Source: Veillonella sp. DNF00869
Lineage (GTDB): Bacteria; Bacillota; Negativicutes; Veillonellales; Veillonellaceae
Direction of reading: 5' to 3'
NCBI RefSeq assembly: GCF_001553345.1
Contig: NZ_KQ960771.1
Span: forward strand, 531,659 to 595,658
DNA: 64,000 nt
Each line of letters starts with the position of its first letter. The first letter of the stretch is position 1. Position numbers and translations under genes: made by a program. This document shows positions 8,829-19,763 of the stretch, piece after piece. The notes beneath the pieces are model-generated. The model saw only the letters and a program-made list of their open reading frames with translations, did not search any database and had not been told where the DNA came from.

Positions 8829-11267
8829 CTAGTCTACGTTTTGTGGTTCCAACACGTCTTCATGGTGGGTCTTAGCATCAGCTAGATGATCAACCGGTTC
8901 TTCTTCTGCTATTGTATCCACATTAATTTGGATACGGTATAAATACATAATTGTTTCATCCGTAATAGCTTGTTTCATATTTTCGAACATGTCATAAGCC
9001 TCAAATTTATATTCTACTAATGGATTTTTTTGTCCATAAGCGCGTAGGCCAATCCCTTCTTTTAACATATCCATAGCATCCAAATGTTCCATCCATTTGC
9101 TATCCACAACTTTTAGCATGATTGCTTTCTCAAGCTCACGCATATTTGCTTCTCCAAATAAGGATTCACGTTTTTCATATTCTTTGTGGGCAATGTCAAT
9201 TAAGTGGTCCTGTAATTCTGCACGACCATACTCTTCCATTTGTTCCACTGTCAACATACCTGGTTCCAAGAAATAGATCTCTAAATGCTTTAATAAACCT
9301 TCATAGTTCCATTCTTCTGGATATAATTTTTCATCTGCATATTGATTCATAGCGTTGATAATTAAGTTATCTACCATATGTAAAATCGTTTCACGCAAGG
9401 ATTGGTTATTTAAGATCAAACGACGTTGTCCGTATAATACTTCCCGTTGTTGATTCATAACATCATCATATTCCAAGATATACTTACGAATATTAAAGTT
9501 ATGATTTTCTACTTTTTTCTGTGCTCGTTCGATGGATTTAGTAATCAAAGAATGCTCAATTGGCTCATCTTCTTCCATACCTAATTTATCCATCATACCA
9601 GCAATATTATCTGCGCCAAAAATACGCATTAAATCATCTTCCAAAGATAAGAAGAATTGAGAGGAACCATTGTCCCCTTGACGGCCAGAACGACCGCGCA
9701 ACTGATTGTCGATACGACGACTTTCATGTCGCTCAGTGCCCAAAATATGTAAGCCACCTAGTTCAGCTACTCCTTCTCCTAAGGAAATATCTGTACCACG
9801 ACCCGCCATATTGGTAGCAATTGTTACCATACCATACTGACCTGCATTAGCAACAATTTCCGCTTCTTTTTCATGATGTTTCGCATTCAATACATTATGT
9901 GGTACGCCAGCTTTCGTCAACATATCACTAAGCATTTCAGATTGCGTAATGGAAGTAGTACCCACCAAGATTGGTTGACCTGTTTTATGACGTTCCACTA
10001 CATCACGAACTACAGCACGATATTTAGCCTCTTTTGTTTTAAAGATTAAATCAGGCATATCAATACGCGCCAACACTTTATTCGGCGGAATTTCGTAAAC
10101 TTCCAAACCGTAAATGTTATTAAATTCTTGTTCTTCTGTTTTCGCTGTACCAGTCATACCAGACAATTTTTCATACATACGGAAATAGTTCTGGAAAGTA
10201 ATAGAGGCTAAGGTTTGACTTTCACGTTCTACACGTAAGCCTTCTTTTGCCTCAATGGCTTGGTGTAAGCCATCGGAATAGCGACGACCGAACATCAAAC
10301 GACCAGTAAATTCATCAACAATAACAACCTCGCCATCTTTCACGACATAATCTTTATCTCGCTCCATCATAGCATAGGCACGAAGAGAAGCACTTAACAA
10401 GTGATTCAATTCTAAGTTAGAGGAATCATATAAGTTTTCGATGTGTAACATTTTTTCAACTTTTGCAATCCCTTCATCTGTAGGGGCAATCGTTTTTTGT
10501 TTTTCATCAATAGTGTAATCTTCATCTTTCACCAAGTGTGGCACTATTTTAGCTAATTCATAATAGCGTTCTGTAGAGCGTTCCCCTGGACCAGAAATAA
10601 TGAGTGGCGTACGAGCTTCATCAATTAAGATAGAATCCACTTCATCGACAATAGCATAGTTCAATGGGCGTTGTACCATTTGATCTGCATGGATAACCAT
10701 GTTGTCACGTAAATAGTCAAAGCCAAACTCATTGTTTGTACCATACGTTATATCTGCTCCATAGGATTGTTTCCGTTGATCGTAATCTAAACCAGCTACG
10801 ATTAAGCCAGTAGATAAACCTAGGAAGTTATATAAACGTCCCATCCACTCGCTGTCACGCTTAGCCAAATAATCATTAACGGTTACCACGTGAACACCTT
10901 TACCAGATAGAGCGTTTAAATATACTGGTAAGGTAGCTACCAAAGTTTTACCTTCACCTGTACGCATTTCTGCAATATTACCACGATGTAATACAATACC
11001 ACCAATCATTTGCACATCGAAATGACGCATGCCCAATACCCGTTTAGATGCTTCACGAACTACAGCAAATGCTTCTGGCAAAATATCATCTAATGTTTCA
11101 CCTTTAGCCAATCTTTCTTTGAATTCTTCTGTTTTAGCTCGCAAAGAAGTATCGCTCAAGGATAACAAAGACGGTTCCAGTCCATTAATTTCTTCAACAA
11201 TGGACCGAATCCGTTTAATTTCTTTTGCATTTTTATTGCCCAATAGCTTTTGTATAAAACCTAACAA
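8829..11267 (-). CDS. secA: Preprotein translocase ATPase SecA
   Basis: SecA drives proteins through SecYEG using ATP. The product has the N-terminal MLGF motif, Walker A GEGKT (about 105-109), the DEVDSIL Walker B region near 205, the helicase-like motif [10 protein letters not shown] and the arginine-finger region [14 protein letters not shown]. The start is a TTG at 11267: AAGGAG lies 9 nt before it, and the resulting N-terminus [10 protein letters not shown] matches the family. The earlier in-frame TTG at 11276 touches the ribosome site and is unlikely. The protein (about 812 residues) ends without the Cys-rich zinc-binding SEC-C tail found in many SecA proteins. Confidence 0.97.
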   Translation of the reverse strand: MLGFIQKLLGNKNAKEIKRIRSIVEEINGLEPSLLSLSDTSLRAKTEEFKERLAKGETLDDILPEAFAVVREASKRVLGMRHFDVQMIGGIVLHRGNIAEMRTGEGKTLVATLPVYLNALSGKGVHVVTVNDYLAKRDSEWMGRLYNFLGLSTGLIVAGLDYDQRKQSYGADITYGTNNEFGFDYLRDNMVIHADQMVQRPLNYAIVDEVDSILIDEARTPLIISGPGERSTERYYELAKIVPHLVKDEDYTIDEKQKTIAPTDEGIAKVEKMLHIENLYDSSNLELNHLLSASLRAYAMMERDKDYVVKDGEVVIVDEFTGRLMFGRRYSDGLHQAIEAKEGLRVERESQTLASITFQNYFRMYEKLSGMTGTAKTEEQEFNNIYGLEVYEIPPNKVLARIDMPDLIFKTKEAKYRAVVRDVVERHKTGQPILVGTTSITQSEMLSDMLTKAGVPHNVLNAKHHEKEAEIVANAGQYGMVTIATNMAGRGTDISLGEGVAELGGLHILGTERHESRRIDNQLRGRSGRQGDNGSSQFFLSLEDDLMRIFGADNIAGMMDKLGMEEDEPIEHSLITKSIERAQKKVENHNFNIRKYILEYDDVMNQQREVLYGQRRLILNNQSLRETILHMVDNLIINAMNQYADEKLYPEEWNYEGLLKHLEIYFLEPGMLTVEQMEEYGRAELQDHLIDIAHKEYEKRESLFGEANMRELEKAIMLKVVDSKWMEHLDAMDMLKEGIGLRAYGQKNPLVEYKFEAYDMFENMKQAITDETIMYLYRIQINVDTIAEEEPVDHLADAKTHHEDVLEPQNVD

Positions 11268-11404
11268 ATATCTCAACTCCTTAAATATGGAAAGTATTTC
11301 AATTAAATACTATGTATCTAGATTATTATAGCCTACTAGCACTTAATAGTCAAAAAGAACTGCGCTTTTTAAGACATCTTCATGGAACACTCACAAAACA
11401 AATA

Positions 11405-11436
11405 CTAGGAAGTCTCCCGCAACGAAGACTTCCTAG
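11405..11436 (-). terminator. Rho-independent terminator after the 145-residue gene
   Basis: A perfect 11-bp inverted repeat (CTAGGAAGTCT / AGACTTCCTAG) with a 10-nt loop. On the minus strand it comes 19 nt after the stop of the gene ending at 11456 and is followed by TATTTGTTTTG, so it probably ends that transcript upstream of secA. Confidence 0.7.
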
Positions 11437-11455
11437 CATTCTATACTTATTATGA

Positions 11456-11893
11456 CTAATGCAGCAAAGTTTTACATGTACTTTGCATCCTTTGTTTCAT
11501 ATTCCAATACCGATAGGATCGTTGTAGCTCCCGTAGTTGTTCTGTCAAGGCTACTCCTTCTAATAAAGAACGAACTAAATCAGCAGACTTCATATATAAC
11601 TCATCGATCTTTACAGCCTGCACATAATTAATACTTCCTTCATTGCGAATAATTACATCCACCAAACTGACATACTCTTCTACAATTCCATCATTAAACT
11701 TAGCACTCTCCAATTGATTATGATTGATGGCCATATTCATACAGGTACAAAGCATGCACATATACTCCACCGCACCTGCTAACTTTTTCGGTGTTAAAGC
11801 CGTTTGCAGTTGTTCTTTGGCTACTGTCAACGACGTACTAAAAAGGATCTTATAAAAACCTGTTTTGTCTAATGTATAATCGTATTCATTCAT
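11456..11893 (-). CDS. Hypothetical helical protein (145 aa)
   Basis: No family was recognised. The protein has no signal peptide or TM helix and looks mostly alpha-helical, with a run of Cys and Met in the middle (EYMCMLCTCMNMA). FliS-like or four-helix-bundle folds were considered but not supported by any motif. GGGGG lies 6 nt before the ATG. It stands alone: its own terminator is at 11405-11436, and the leader upstream (11894-12000) contains a GGCC-rich short hairpin. Cytoplasmic location is inferred. Confidence 0.6.
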   Translation of the reverse strand: MNEYDYTLDKTGFYKILFSTSLTVAKEQLQTALTPKKLAGAVEYMCMLCTCMNMAINHNQLESAKFNDGIVEEYVSLVDVIIRNEGSINYVQAVKIDELYMKSADLVRSLLEGVALTEQLRELQRSYRYWNMKQRMQSTCKTLLH

Positions 11894-12278
11894 AGGTATC
11901 CCCCTTACTGGTGTTTCTATTAATTCTATACGTTCTTATAGACCATCTTTCATATTCGCCCGGCCTAGGGCTCCTCCTTTCTCTTACTATTTCATTTCGC
12001 AAAAATATGGGCGTTCTTTACAAAGTATAACAAAAGTTGATATTTTGCTATTGATTATCATCCTGATTTGTATTTATAATATATATTTTTTCACTATTCG
12101 TCAATTATTTCCCACTATAAAAGTCATATAAAATACTCATAATGCTTTATATATCAGCACTTTTAATCATATATAGTAACATTATGTACTGACGCTATAT
12201 ATTTACATTAAAAACTACTGTCCAATATACAGCTAGAAATATCTCCAACTTTCTAGTAATATATATCAAAAATAAAAA
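11894..12278. other. Intergenic stretch without a recognisable gene
   Basis: About 385 bases between the hypothetical gene and the tRNA terminator. It is very AT-rich from about 12000. On the minus strand TATACT lies near 12028, followed by a leader with AAAGGAGG and a short GGCC-centred inverted repeat near 11960, probably the 5' region of the gene ending at 11456. Nothing else could be supported. Confidence 0.5.
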
Positions 12279-12306
12279 AGCAGATACTGTTTACACAGTA
12301 TCTGCT
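12279..12306 (-). terminator. Rho-independent terminator of tRNA-Leu
   Basis: A perfect 12-bp stem (AGCAGATACTGT / ACAGTATCTGCT) with a 4-nt loop, followed on the minus strand by TTTTTTATTTTTG. It lies 6 nt after the CCA end of tRNA-Leu, so the tRNA is a single-gene unit. Confidence 0.92.
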
Positions 12307-12312
12307 AATCCT

Positions 12313-12396
12313 TGGTGCCGGAGGTGGGACTTGAACCCACACGGTGTTACCCGCTTGATTTTGAGTCAAGTGCGTCTGCCATTCCGCCACTCCGGC
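12313..12396 (-). tRNA. tRNA-Leu (anticodon CAA)
   Basis: An 84-nt class II tRNA with encoded 3' CCA. The acceptor stem GCCGGAG pairs with CTCCGGC. The anticodon stem CTTGA/TCAAG holds the loop CTCAAAA, giving anticodon CAA for UUG codons. The long variable arm (GCGGGTAACACCGT) and the T-loop GGTTCAAGTCC confirm the leucine class. It has its own strong promoter and terminator. Confidence 0.97.
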
Positions 12397-12410
12397 TCGT
12401 CAATGATATT

Positions 12411-12439
12411 AGTATACACAGGAGCAGAAAAATTGTCAA
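12411..12439 (-). promoter_or_regulatory. Strong sigma-A promoter of tRNA-Leu
   Basis: On the minus strand TTGACA and TATACT are separated by exactly 17 nt, and TGTG before the -10 gives an extended -10 character. The -10 ends about 15 nt before the tRNA 5' end, as expected for a stable-RNA promoter. Confidence 0.88.
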
Positions 12440-12508
12440 TCTTTTTCTACCCCTCTATTATACTTAAAACGCAAATTATTCTTGCATTTATATTTCTTAT
12501 AGTATCCC

Positions 12509-13888
12509 TCAAGATTTACCTTGTCCATAAGTCTCACAAGAATCTACAAAAGCTCTAGCCGCTGCCTCACTACCTGAAAAATTTATATGCAAATAAGAGG
12601 CTAAAATATTTTTATAGGAGTATCCCCCTTGATAGGCCTTAGGCTTACGCCCTCCTACTAACTCAAAGGCCCAAGGAAATGGACTTTGTGTAGGTGTCAT
12701 AGTAGAAAAATGAAACTCATGTCCCTGTAAAGTATCTTTCACAGACCCTAAAATACTTGGCTCCAACATAGTAGCACTTACATAACCTACACGTTGTAAG
12801 CTTTGCTGCATTTCACAGGTAGCTGGTACAATCCCCACCATAGGATACGTATTTCCTTCGAAATCAGTCACTGCTTCTGTCATATACATGAGACCGCCGC
12901 ATTCCGCATAGATTGGCATACCTTTTTCACTGGCCTTACGTATACTATCTTTCATAGATTCATTATTCCCTAATTGAGATAAAAACATCTCTGGAAAACC
13001 ACCACCAAAAAAGATCCCATCTACATCTGGCAAGGATTCATCTTGTAAAGGACTAAAATAATGCAACTCCGCCCCTTCTGCTTCTAACGCTGCTAGGCTA
13101 GCTGGATAGTAGAAGGAGAATGCTTCATCCAAGGCGATGCCAATGCGCGCGCGTTTTTCTATAGCCTCTACTACCTCCTCAGTTTCCACAGACAAGTCCG
13201 CCGCACTTTGAGCTAACTCTACTAAGGCTTCTAAATTCACCATGACTTTCACAGCTTCACGAATGGTAGCAATAGCCTCTGTAGGATCAACTTCTGTCAC
13301 TGGTGTCAATCCTAAATGACGTTCTGGTGATTGCATGCGCTCATCACGACGAATGGCACCTAGTACAGGAACCCCTAATTTCTTCATCGCCGTCCGTATC
13401 ATATGTTCATGATTATCCGATCCTAATCGGTTTAAGATAACCCCACCAAATTGTACCTCTGGGTCATAATCACGAAAGCCTTTAGCAATGGCTGCCGCAC
13501 TTTCTCCCATAGCCTTACAATCGATAACTAACACCACCGGAGCTTTTAAATCTTTGGCAACTTGCGCCGTGGAACTAACGCCTTCACGTCCCCCATCATA
13601 AAGACCCATTACACCTTCTATAATAGAAATATCAGCAGTCTCCGCTTGCCCCACAAAAAAGGGAATCAACTTATGTGGTGGCACAAGCCAGGTATCTAAA
13701 TTATAGCATTCTCGTTGACTAGCAATTTTATGAAAGCCCGGATCAATATAATCCGGGCCTACTTTAAATGCCTGTACCGCTTTGCCCTGCTCTGTCAAAG
13801 CCGCCAATAGCCCTGCTACAATGGTTGTTTTTCCAACACCAGAGTTGGTGCCTGCTATAACAATTCTTGGTCGTTGTACAGTGTTCAT
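12509..13888 (-). CDS. cobB: Cobyrinate a,c-diamide synthase CobB/CbiA
   Basis: A 459-residue glutamine-dependent amidotransferase with an N-terminal P-loop domain (GTNSGVGKTT, residues about 13-22) and a C-terminal class I glutaminase-like domain with the nucleophile Cys in AECGGLMYM (about residue 330). It amidates the a and c side chains of cobyrinate (or Co-sirohydrochlorin-derived intermediates in the anaerobic route). It follows cobI by about 10 nt, in a three-gene cobalamin unit cbiK-cobI-cobB. A clear AGAGG lies before the ATG. Hydrogenobyrinate as substrate is unlikely, because the neighbouring chelatase is of the cobalt-early type. Confidence 0.92.
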   Translation of the reverse strand: MNTVQRPRIVIAGTNSGVGKTTIVAGLLAALTEQGKAVQAFKVGPDYIDPGFHKIASQRECYNLDTWLVPPHKLIPFFVGQAETADISIIEGVMGLYDGGREGVSSTAQVAKDLKAPVVLVIDCKAMGESAAAIAKGFRDYDPEVQFGGVILNRLGSDNHEHMIRTAMKKLGVPVLGAIRRDERMQSPERHLGLTPVTEVDPTEAIATIREAVKVMVNLEALVELAQSAADLSVETEEVVEAIEKRARIGIALDEAFSFYYPASLAALEAEGAELHYFSPLQDESLPDVDGIFFGGGFPEMFLSQLGNNESMKDSIRKASEKGMPIYAECGGLMYMTEAVTDFEGNTYPMVGIVPATCEMQQSLQRVGYVSATMLEPSILGSVKDTLQGHEFHFSTMTPTQSPFPWAFELVGGRKPKAYQGGYSYKNILASYLHINFSGSEAAARAFVDSCETYGQGKS

Positions 13889-13898
13889 AAAATACCTC

Positions 13899-14606
13899 TT
13901 AGCGATCTTTACGTTTCGCCAAAATTGTAGATAAATAGTTTAATTTTGTATCAGATGGCAAAGCATCTACATTACGATAGACTTCTTCCTCTGGTAATCC
14001 AACACGAGAAATCATCACAGCCTCTTCTGCCATATCATGTTTGCGAAGTGTTTCTTGCACTTCAGAGAAGTTTCGATACACTTTCATAATGACTGCATCA
14101 TCAGCTACGGCAAGTACAGCATCAATTTTTTCTTTTGGTGCTGTAGCTGGAATAATCGCTAATACTTCTTCTTTTTCTACAATTGGGTACCCCAAGTGGG
14201 ATCCGATTGCACAAAATGCAGTAACACCTGGAATAGTTTCAATATCAAAACCAGCAGATTCTACTAAGCGATATACATACATATATGTACTGTAGAACAT
14301 TGGATCTCCCAATGTTAAGAATACAACTTTTTTACCTTCTTCTAGTAATCCAGTAATGATTCTACGTGCTTCTTCCCAACCTTTAGATTGTTCAGTATCA
14401 TCCAATACCATTGGGAATACAACAGGTACGATTTCTGTATGTTCTTGAATATATGGTTCTGCAATATGTAAGGCTACAGAGCCATCTTTTTTTTCTGTTT
14501 TCGGTGTAATAATGACATCTGCTTCTCCAACAATGCGAGCAGCTTTTACAGTCATCAACTCAGAGTCCCCAGGACCTACACCAATACCATATAATTTACC
14601 TTTCAT
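13899..14606 (-). CDS. cobI: Precorrin-2/cobalt-factor II C20-methyltransferase
   Basis: About 235 residues of the SAM-dependent tetrapyrrole methylase family. GIGVGPGDSELMT at the N-terminus is the SAM-binding loop, and FLTLGDPMFYSTY is the GDP motif. With the CbiK chelatase upstream it most likely acts on cobalt-factor II (CbiL type). The start ATG has AGAGGTG 6 nt before it; a longer in-frame reading upstream has no ribosome site and is not used. It precedes cobB by about 10 nt. Confidence 0.9.
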   Translation of the reverse strand: MKGKLYGIGVGPGDSELMTVKAARIVGEADVIITPKTEKKDGSVALHIAEPYIQEHTEIVPVVFPMVLDDTEQSKGWEEARRIITGLLEEGKKVVFLTLGDPMFYSTYMYVYRLVESAGFDIETIPGVTAFCAIGSHLGYPIVEKEEVLAIIPATAPKEKIDAVLAVADDAVIMKVYRNFSEVQETLRKHDMAEEAVMISRVGLPEEEVYRNVDALPSDTKLNYLSTILAKRKDR

Positions 14607-14767
14607 CAGGACACCTCTTTTATATATCAACATTGAACTAGTAAGAATCACTAATTCCAAACTACTATAATTAATTAGTATATCATGACTTGCTATGAAT
14701 GTACACGACACCACCAAGTATTTCTCTTATTAAGTCGCATAACCACCGACATACATGATTTATAGTT

Positions 14768-15592
14768 TTATAATCGTCTTTGGTATAAACCTTGCATAGC
14801 ATCTGCTAAGTGTTCTACATAGATGTCTTGAATTTCGGCATATTCACCAAGACCTTTTTCGTATTGTACCACTTCATAGCCTGCTTTTGTTAATTCAGAA
14901 AGTAAACTATCTTCTTCCTCTCCGAATAAATCATTCAATGCATGGTCACCACAAACTAATAATAGAGGATGTAAATGTACTTTCTTAGGTTCGTGACCTT
15001 CTCGTTCCCATCGTTCTAAAATATCTTCAGGTGTTGGGAAATTTTCCAATGTAGCAATGGATGTATTACGTAAACCGTCATGTTGTAATTTCAATTGTAG
15101 CACTGCATAGGATGCATTCCCTACATTAAATCCACCATGACCTACTAAGAGTAAATCTTCTGTTTCAGGAACCTGTAAGGCCTTAATAAAGCGATCAATC
15201 AAAATTTGGTAATCGTCTGGCACTTCCTCCTCTTGTCCCATAAAATACAAAAGTGGTCTGCCAAATACAATTTCTTGTACAGAGCCTTGTCCTTTGAACG
15301 CCATAATATTTTTTCGAAGCTTATCAAACTCTGCACCACCTACTAAATGTGTAGGCTGCACAATGATGCGCTCATAGCCTTCTGCCACAATCGATTCCAT
15401 CGCCTCAATTTCATTTTGGAATATAATATTTCTATCTTTCAAACGCTTAATGACAATACGTGATGTAAAGGCTAACCGTACTTCATGACTCGGATTTGCT
15501 TTACGAATGGCATCTACGACTGGGAAAATTTGATTTTCTCTTGCGCTGTCTACAGTAGAGCCAAAAGATGTAACTAATATAATCTCTTTCAT
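14768..15592 (-). CDS. cbiK: Sirohydrochlorin cobaltochelatase CbiK
   Basis: A 274-residue class II chelatase that inserts cobalt into sirohydrochlorin early in anaerobic B12 synthesis. Conserved His motifs are visible: VQPTHLVGGAEF near residue 80, LLVGHGGFNVGN near 150, and HPLLLVCGDHALNDL near 210. There is no signal peptide, so a cytoplasmic enzyme is expected. It is the first gene of the cbiK-cobI-cobB unit; about 160 nt separate it from cobI. No cobalamin riboswitch was recognised upstream. Confidence 0.88.
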   Translation of the reverse strand: MKEIILVTSFGSTVDSARENQIFPVVDAIRKANPSHEVRLAFTSRIVIKRLKDRNIIFQNEIEAMESIVAEGYERIIVQPTHLVGGAEFDKLRKNIMAFKGQGSVQEIVFGRPLLYFMGQEEEVPDDYQILIDRFIKALQVPETEDLLLVGHGGFNVGNASYAVLQLKLQHDGLRNTSIATLENFPTPEDILERWEREGHEPKKVHLHPLLLVCGDHALNDLFGEEEDSLLSELTKAGYEVVQYEKGLGEYAEIQDIYVEHLADAMQGLYQRRL

Positions 15593-15684
15593 ATCTATAC
15601 CTCATACTTAAATTAAGAACATACCTATCCTATAGTGTATAAGAAAAACAGAGTTCTGTAAAATAAATATAAGTCATTATAAAA

Positions 15685-15725
15685 GAGCTATACCCAGTTG
15701 TCTTCATAACAACTAAGTATAGCTC
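15685..15725 (-). terminator. Terminator after clpC
   Basis: A long hairpin: GAGCTATAC pairs with GTATAGCTC, and AGTTGT with ACAACT inside it. On the minus strand it lies just after the clpC stop and is followed by TTTTATAATG. It separates the ctsR operon from cbiK. Confidence 0.78.
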
Positions 15726-15735
15726 GTTTCTTATT

Positions 15736-18162
15736 TTACTTTACAGTAATCGCAATATCATCATTTTCTACTACTACATGAATTGTTTTACCTTCTCCTA
15801 CTTTACCTTCTAAGATAGCATCAGAAATTGGATCTTCTACTAACCGTTGGATAGCTCGTTTCAAAGGTCTTGCCCCCATAGCAAAGTCAGTTCCTTCTGC
15901 CACGATTTTATTCATAGCTTCATCAGATACTTCTAGTTCCATACCTTGTTCATGTAATCGTGTTGTCACAGATTGCAATAAAATACGCACAATACTTTGC
16001 AATTGTTCTGTTTCTAGAGCATGGAAAACAATCATTTCATCAATACGATTTAAAAACTCTGGGCGGAAATGAGATTTTACAGCTTGGAGTACATCTTTTT
16101 TCATAGACTCTTTATCTTTTCCACTTTCTTCTTCTCCTTTAGCCGCTAAGAATCCCATAGCTGCCGTATCTTCTTTGAGATATTGCGCTCCTAAGTTACT
16201 TGTCATAATAATCACTGTATTTCTGAAATCGACTGTACGACCTTGATTATCTGTCAAACGTCCATCATCCAAGACTTGTAATAAGATATTAAAGAAGTCT
16301 GGATGCGCTTTTTCCACTTCATCAAAGAGAACCACACTATATGGGCGACGACGAACAGCCTCAGTTAATTGACCTCCTTCATCATATCCTACATAGCCTG
16401 GAGGCGCTCCCACTAAACGGCTCACCGCATGTTTTTCCATATACTCCGACATGTCGATACGAATCATAGCATTTTCATCGCCAAATAAATTGGATGCTAA
16501 GGATCTAGCTAATTCTGTTTTACCAACCCCAGTAGGGCCTAAGAATAGGAAGGAACCAATTGGACGTTTTGGATCTTTTAATCCAGCTCTTGCACGGCGT
16601 ACCGCTTTCGATACAGCTACGACAGCTTCGTCTTGACCGATGACACGTTGATGCAATTCTTCTTCCAAGCGCAATAAGCGTTCCGATTCTTCTTCTGCCA
16701 CTCGTGATACAGGGATACCACTCCATTCAGAAACAACAGCGGCTATTTCAGACTCTGTCACTACTAGCTTGGATTCGCTGTCTTTTTTGCTATCTTCTTG
16801 TTTTGATGCAATGTCAGATTCTAATTCTTTTTCTTTATCACGAAGTGTAGCTGCTCGCTCAAAGTCTTGGGCTGTAACAGCTGCCTCTTTTTCTTTTTGT
16901 ACTTGCACTAACTCATCTTCTAATGCTTTCACATCTGGAGTTGCCGTAAATACAGCCATACGCACTTTCGATGCTGCTTCATCCATGACATCGATCGCTT
17001 TATCTGGCAAGAATCGATCTGCAATATAACGACTTGATAAATGTACAGCTGCTGCCAAGGCTTCATCTGTAATTTGCACCTTATGAAATGCTTCGTAGCG
17101 ATCACGTAAGCCCTTCAAAATAGATAACGCATCTTCTTCACTTGGTTCCCCCACTTGTACCGGTTGGAAACGACGTTCTAAGGCAGCATCTTTTTCAATA
17201 TGTTTTTTATATTCATCTAATGTAGTAGCTCCAATCACTTGGAAATTGCCACGTGCTAAGGCTGGCTTCAAGATATTCGCTGCATCCATGGCTCCTTCTG
17301 TAGCACCTGCTCCAATCAAAGTATGAATTTCGTCAATAAATACAATCATGTCATCATGATCCTGCACTTCATCCATCACTTTTTTCAAACGTTCTTCAAA
17401 TTCTCCGCGATATTTAGCTCCTGCTAACATGGAACTCAAGCTCACAGAAATAATGCGCTTATCTCGTAATACATCCGGCACATCACCACTGACAATGCGT
17501 TGTGCTAACCCCTCTGCAATGGCTGTTTTACCTACCCCAGGTTCTCCGATAAGAACTGGATTATTTTTCGTGCGGCGGCTTAAAATCTGAATCACCCGTT
17601 GAATTTCTGTATCACGACCAATGACAGGATCAATTTTACCTTGTTTTGCACTTTCATTAAGATCTATAGCATAGTCAGAAATTTCGCCTAAATCACTAGC
17701 TGTACCTTGTGTTGGATTAGAACTTGGTTCTTCTCCACCTACAATAGCATTTACTTTTTCTACTACATCTTCTGGACGAATTCCTTTTGCTGCCAATAAT
17801 TGCATGGCTACCCCACCACCATCGTACAATAGACCTAATAAAATGTGCTCTGTACCGATGTAGTTATGTCCACGACCATTGGCGGCTTGTTGCGCTAAAT
17901 CCAATACATGTTTCGTACGCGGTGTCATTTGTAATTGACCTCCTCTATGCGTACCTTTACCAACTGCACGAATCACTTCTTGTTCCAATGCCTTTCCTTC
18001 TACTCCTAAGGCTAGCAACGCACGCGCAGACACTGATTTTTCTTCTTCCACAAGACCTAACAACAAATGCTCTGTTCCTACATAATTATGTTTATATTCA
18101 ACTGCTTTTTCTTGGGCAATTGCTAACGCACGTTTTGCCCCTTCTGTATATCTTTCTATCAT
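15736..18162 (-). CDS. clpC: Clp protease ATPase subunit ClpC
   Basis: An 808-residue AAA+ unfoldase. The N-domain (1-145) has two Clp repeats. AAA-1 has Walker A GEPGVGKT near 207. The middle domain carries a UVR-like coiled coil around 425-450. AAA-2 has GPTGVGKT near 543. ClpC feeds proteins to ClpP and acts with McsB, which marks targets by arginine phosphorylation. It overlaps mcsB by 4 nt (ATGA) and is the last gene of ctsR-mcsA-mcsB-clpC. AAGGAGG before its ATG lies inside the mcsB end. Confidence 0.97.
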   Translation of the reverse strand: MIERYTEGAKRALAIAQEKAVEYKHNYVGTEHLLLGLVEEEKSVSARALLALGVEGKALEQEVIRAVGKGTHRGGQLQMTPRTKHVLDLAQQAANGRGHNYIGTEHILLGLLYDGGGVAMQLLAAKGIRPEDVVEKVNAIVGGEEPSSNPTQGTASDLGEISDYAIDLNESAKQGKIDPVIGRDTEIQRVIQILSRRTKNNPVLIGEPGVGKTAIAEGLAQRIVSGDVPDVLRDKRIISVSLSSMLAGAKYRGEFEERLKKVMDEVQDHDDMIVFIDEIHTLIGAGATEGAMDAANILKPALARGNFQVIGATTLDEYKKHIEKDAALERRFQPVQVGEPSEEDALSILKGLRDRYEAFHKVQITDEALAAAVHLSSRYIADRFLPDKAIDVMDEAASKVRMAVFTATPDVKALEDELVQVQKEKEAAVTAQDFERAATLRDKEKELESDIASKQEDSKKDSESKLVVTESEIAAVVSEWSGIPVSRVAEEESERLLRLEEELHQRVIGQDEAVVAVSKAVRRARAGLKDPKRPIGSFLFLGPTGVGKTELARSLASNLFGDENAMIRIDMSEYMEKHAVSRLVGAPPGYVGYDEGGQLTEAVRRRPYSVVLFDEVEKAHPDFFNILLQVLDDGRLTDNQGRTVDFRNTVIIMTSNLGAQYLKEDTAAMGFLAAKGEEESGKDKESMKKDVLQAVKSHFRPEFLNRIDEMIVFHALETEQLQSIVRILLQSVTTRLHEQGMELEVSDEAMNKIVAEGTDFAMGARPLKRAIQRLVEDPISDAILEGKVGEGKTIHVVVENDDIAITVK

Positions 18163-19232
18163 TTTCTTCCTCCTTTTGAACCTCGTAATAAGGTATCTCG
18201 TATTACTTGTGCCCTTTGACTATCACGTTCCTGCGAGCCCATCGACTCTTTCCCCACTAATTTGGCCAGGAAATTTGGTCTTGTAATAACTAGCATTTCG
18301 TGAAAGTTCATGGTCACATCTATTAATTTCATATCTATGCCTAACTGCACATCACTCAATAAAGCCAAGGCTTCTTCTCCTGAAATACGGCGTGCATGGG
18401 TCAAAATACCATAGGACCTCCACACCTTATCTTCTATGCCTTCTTTATCTGTAGTCCATAATTCAGACCGTGCTTTTTCTTCCTCTTTCACAACACCTTG
18501 TACAATCTGTGAAAGTTGGTCAATCGTTGCCTGTTCACTGATTCCCATCGTTTGCTGATTAGAGATTTGATATACATGGCCTAATCCCTCAGATCCTTCA
18601 CCATAGAGACCTCGTACAGAATAGCCCATGCGGATAATACTACGAATAATACGCTGTAATTTGCCCGTCATTGATAACGCTGGAACATGAACCATCACAG
18701 ATGCTCTCATCCCCGTTCCTACATTGGTAGGACAGGCAGTTAAGTATCCAAAGTCTTTTGAAAACGCATAATCGTATTTACTTTCTATCACATCATCAAT
18801 AGCTACCGCTCGTTCATAGGCTTTTTCTAATTGTAATCCTAATTCCATGGACTGAATCCGCAAATGATCTTCTTCATTCACCATAATGGCAATACGAGAG
18901 TCTTCAGAAATGATGGCACTTCGTTCTTGACTCTGGGTCGCCAAATTAGGAGAAATTAAGTGTTTTTCTACTAGTACATCTCGTTCCATAGGGCTTAATG
19001 ATGCCAAGTTAATTTTTGAAAAACTTTTACCATAGGCCATTTGTAAAGGGTTAATCATAGACCGCATATACCCATCAACCTTAGTTAAATCATTGAGATC
19101 TCCCCGATTTGTAAAGGATACTCCTTTAAAGTTTCTTGCTAGTCGAATGCGACTAGATAAAACAATGCGATGATCTAAGCCGGTTTCTTTCATCCAAGGC
19201 GACAACGCCTCATCTAAAATAGTGTGTAACAT
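18159..19232 (-). CDS. mcsB: Protein-arginine kinase McsB
   Basis: A 357-residue phosphagen-kinase-like enzyme that phosphorylates arginines, marking proteins for ClpCP and inactivating CtsR. Family motifs are present: VLSSRIRLARNF near 25, the conserved CPTNVGTGMRASVMVH loop near 170, and the nucleotide-binding RGLYGEGSEGLG region near 205. It overlaps clpC by 4 nt and follows mcsA by about 9 nt, with AAGGAGG before its ATG. Confidence 0.95.
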   Translation of the reverse strand: MLHTILDEALSPWMKETGLDHRIVLSSRIRLARNFKGVSFTNRGDLNDLTKVDGYMRSMINPLQMAYGKSFSKINLASLSPMERDVLVEKHLISPNLATQSQERSAIISEDSRIAIMVNEEDHLRIQSMELGLQLEKAYERAVAIDDVIESKYDYAFSKDFGYLTACPTNVGTGMRASVMVHVPALSMTGKLQRIIRSIIRMGYSVRGLYGEGSEGLGHVYQISNQQTMGISEQATIDQLSQIVQGVVKEEEKARSELWTTDKEGIEDKVWRSYGILTHARRISGEEALALLSDVQLGIDMKLIDVTMNFHEMLVITRPNFLAKLVGKESMGSQERDSQRAQVIRDTLLRGSKGGRK

Positions 19233-19241
19233 AGACCCTCC

Positions 19242-19760
19242 TTAATTTGATTCTTTAGACTGTTCTAACGACTTAATTTCATCACGAATTTGTGCAGCTC
19301 TTTCAAATTGCTCTTCCTTTACCGCCTGAATTAGCTCATTTCGTAATTGCTTAATAGTTTGCTCTACTTTCAAATCTGCCGCTCCTCGTTGAGGAATGCG
19401 ACCTTCATAAGAAATAGATCCTTGAATACGCTTAATTAAGGGAACTAAGTGTGCTCGAAACGCTTCGTAGCATCTATCACAACCTAATCGACCTTGATGA
19501 TTAAACGCCGATATAGTCATGCCACATTGTGGGCAAGTAATCTGTTTGCTATTCCCCAATGCACTTTGAGGATACATAACATTGGCAAAAAATTGATTAT
19601 TAAAAAAGCTATCATCAAACATAGAGGAAAACATGTTTCCACCTCCCTGCTCTTTTTGATTCGCACATTGTTGGCAATAATGATGCTCCTCTTTTGCTCC
19701 ATTCACAATAGATGTCATATGAATGTTTGCATTTTCTTTACCACAAGAATCACATTTCAT
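19242..19760 (-). CDS. mcsA: McsB activator McsA
   Basis: A 172-residue protein with zinc-binding CxxC motifs (CDSCGKEN at 3, CQQCAN near 30, CPQCGM near 75, CDRCYE near 94) and a C-terminal UVR domain (about 130-168). McsA activates the arginine kinase McsB and helps stress sensing. A strong GGAGGTG precedes the ATG, only 3 nt after ctsR. The length and Cys pattern are typical. Confidence 0.94.
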   Translation of the reverse strand: MKCDSCGKENANIHMTSIVNGAKEEHHYCQQCANQKEQGGGNMFSSMFDDSFFNNQFFANVMYPQSALGNSKQITCPQCGMTISAFNHQGRLGCDRCYEAFRAHLVPLIKRIQGSISYEGRIPQRGAADLKVEQTIKQLRNELIQAVKEEQFERAAQIRDEIKSLEQSKESN

Positions 19761-19763
19761 AGT

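Noticed and set aside
15593..15684. Cobalamin riboswitch before cbiK
   Set aside because: The region is short and AT-rich and no B12-box-like conserved sequence was seen.
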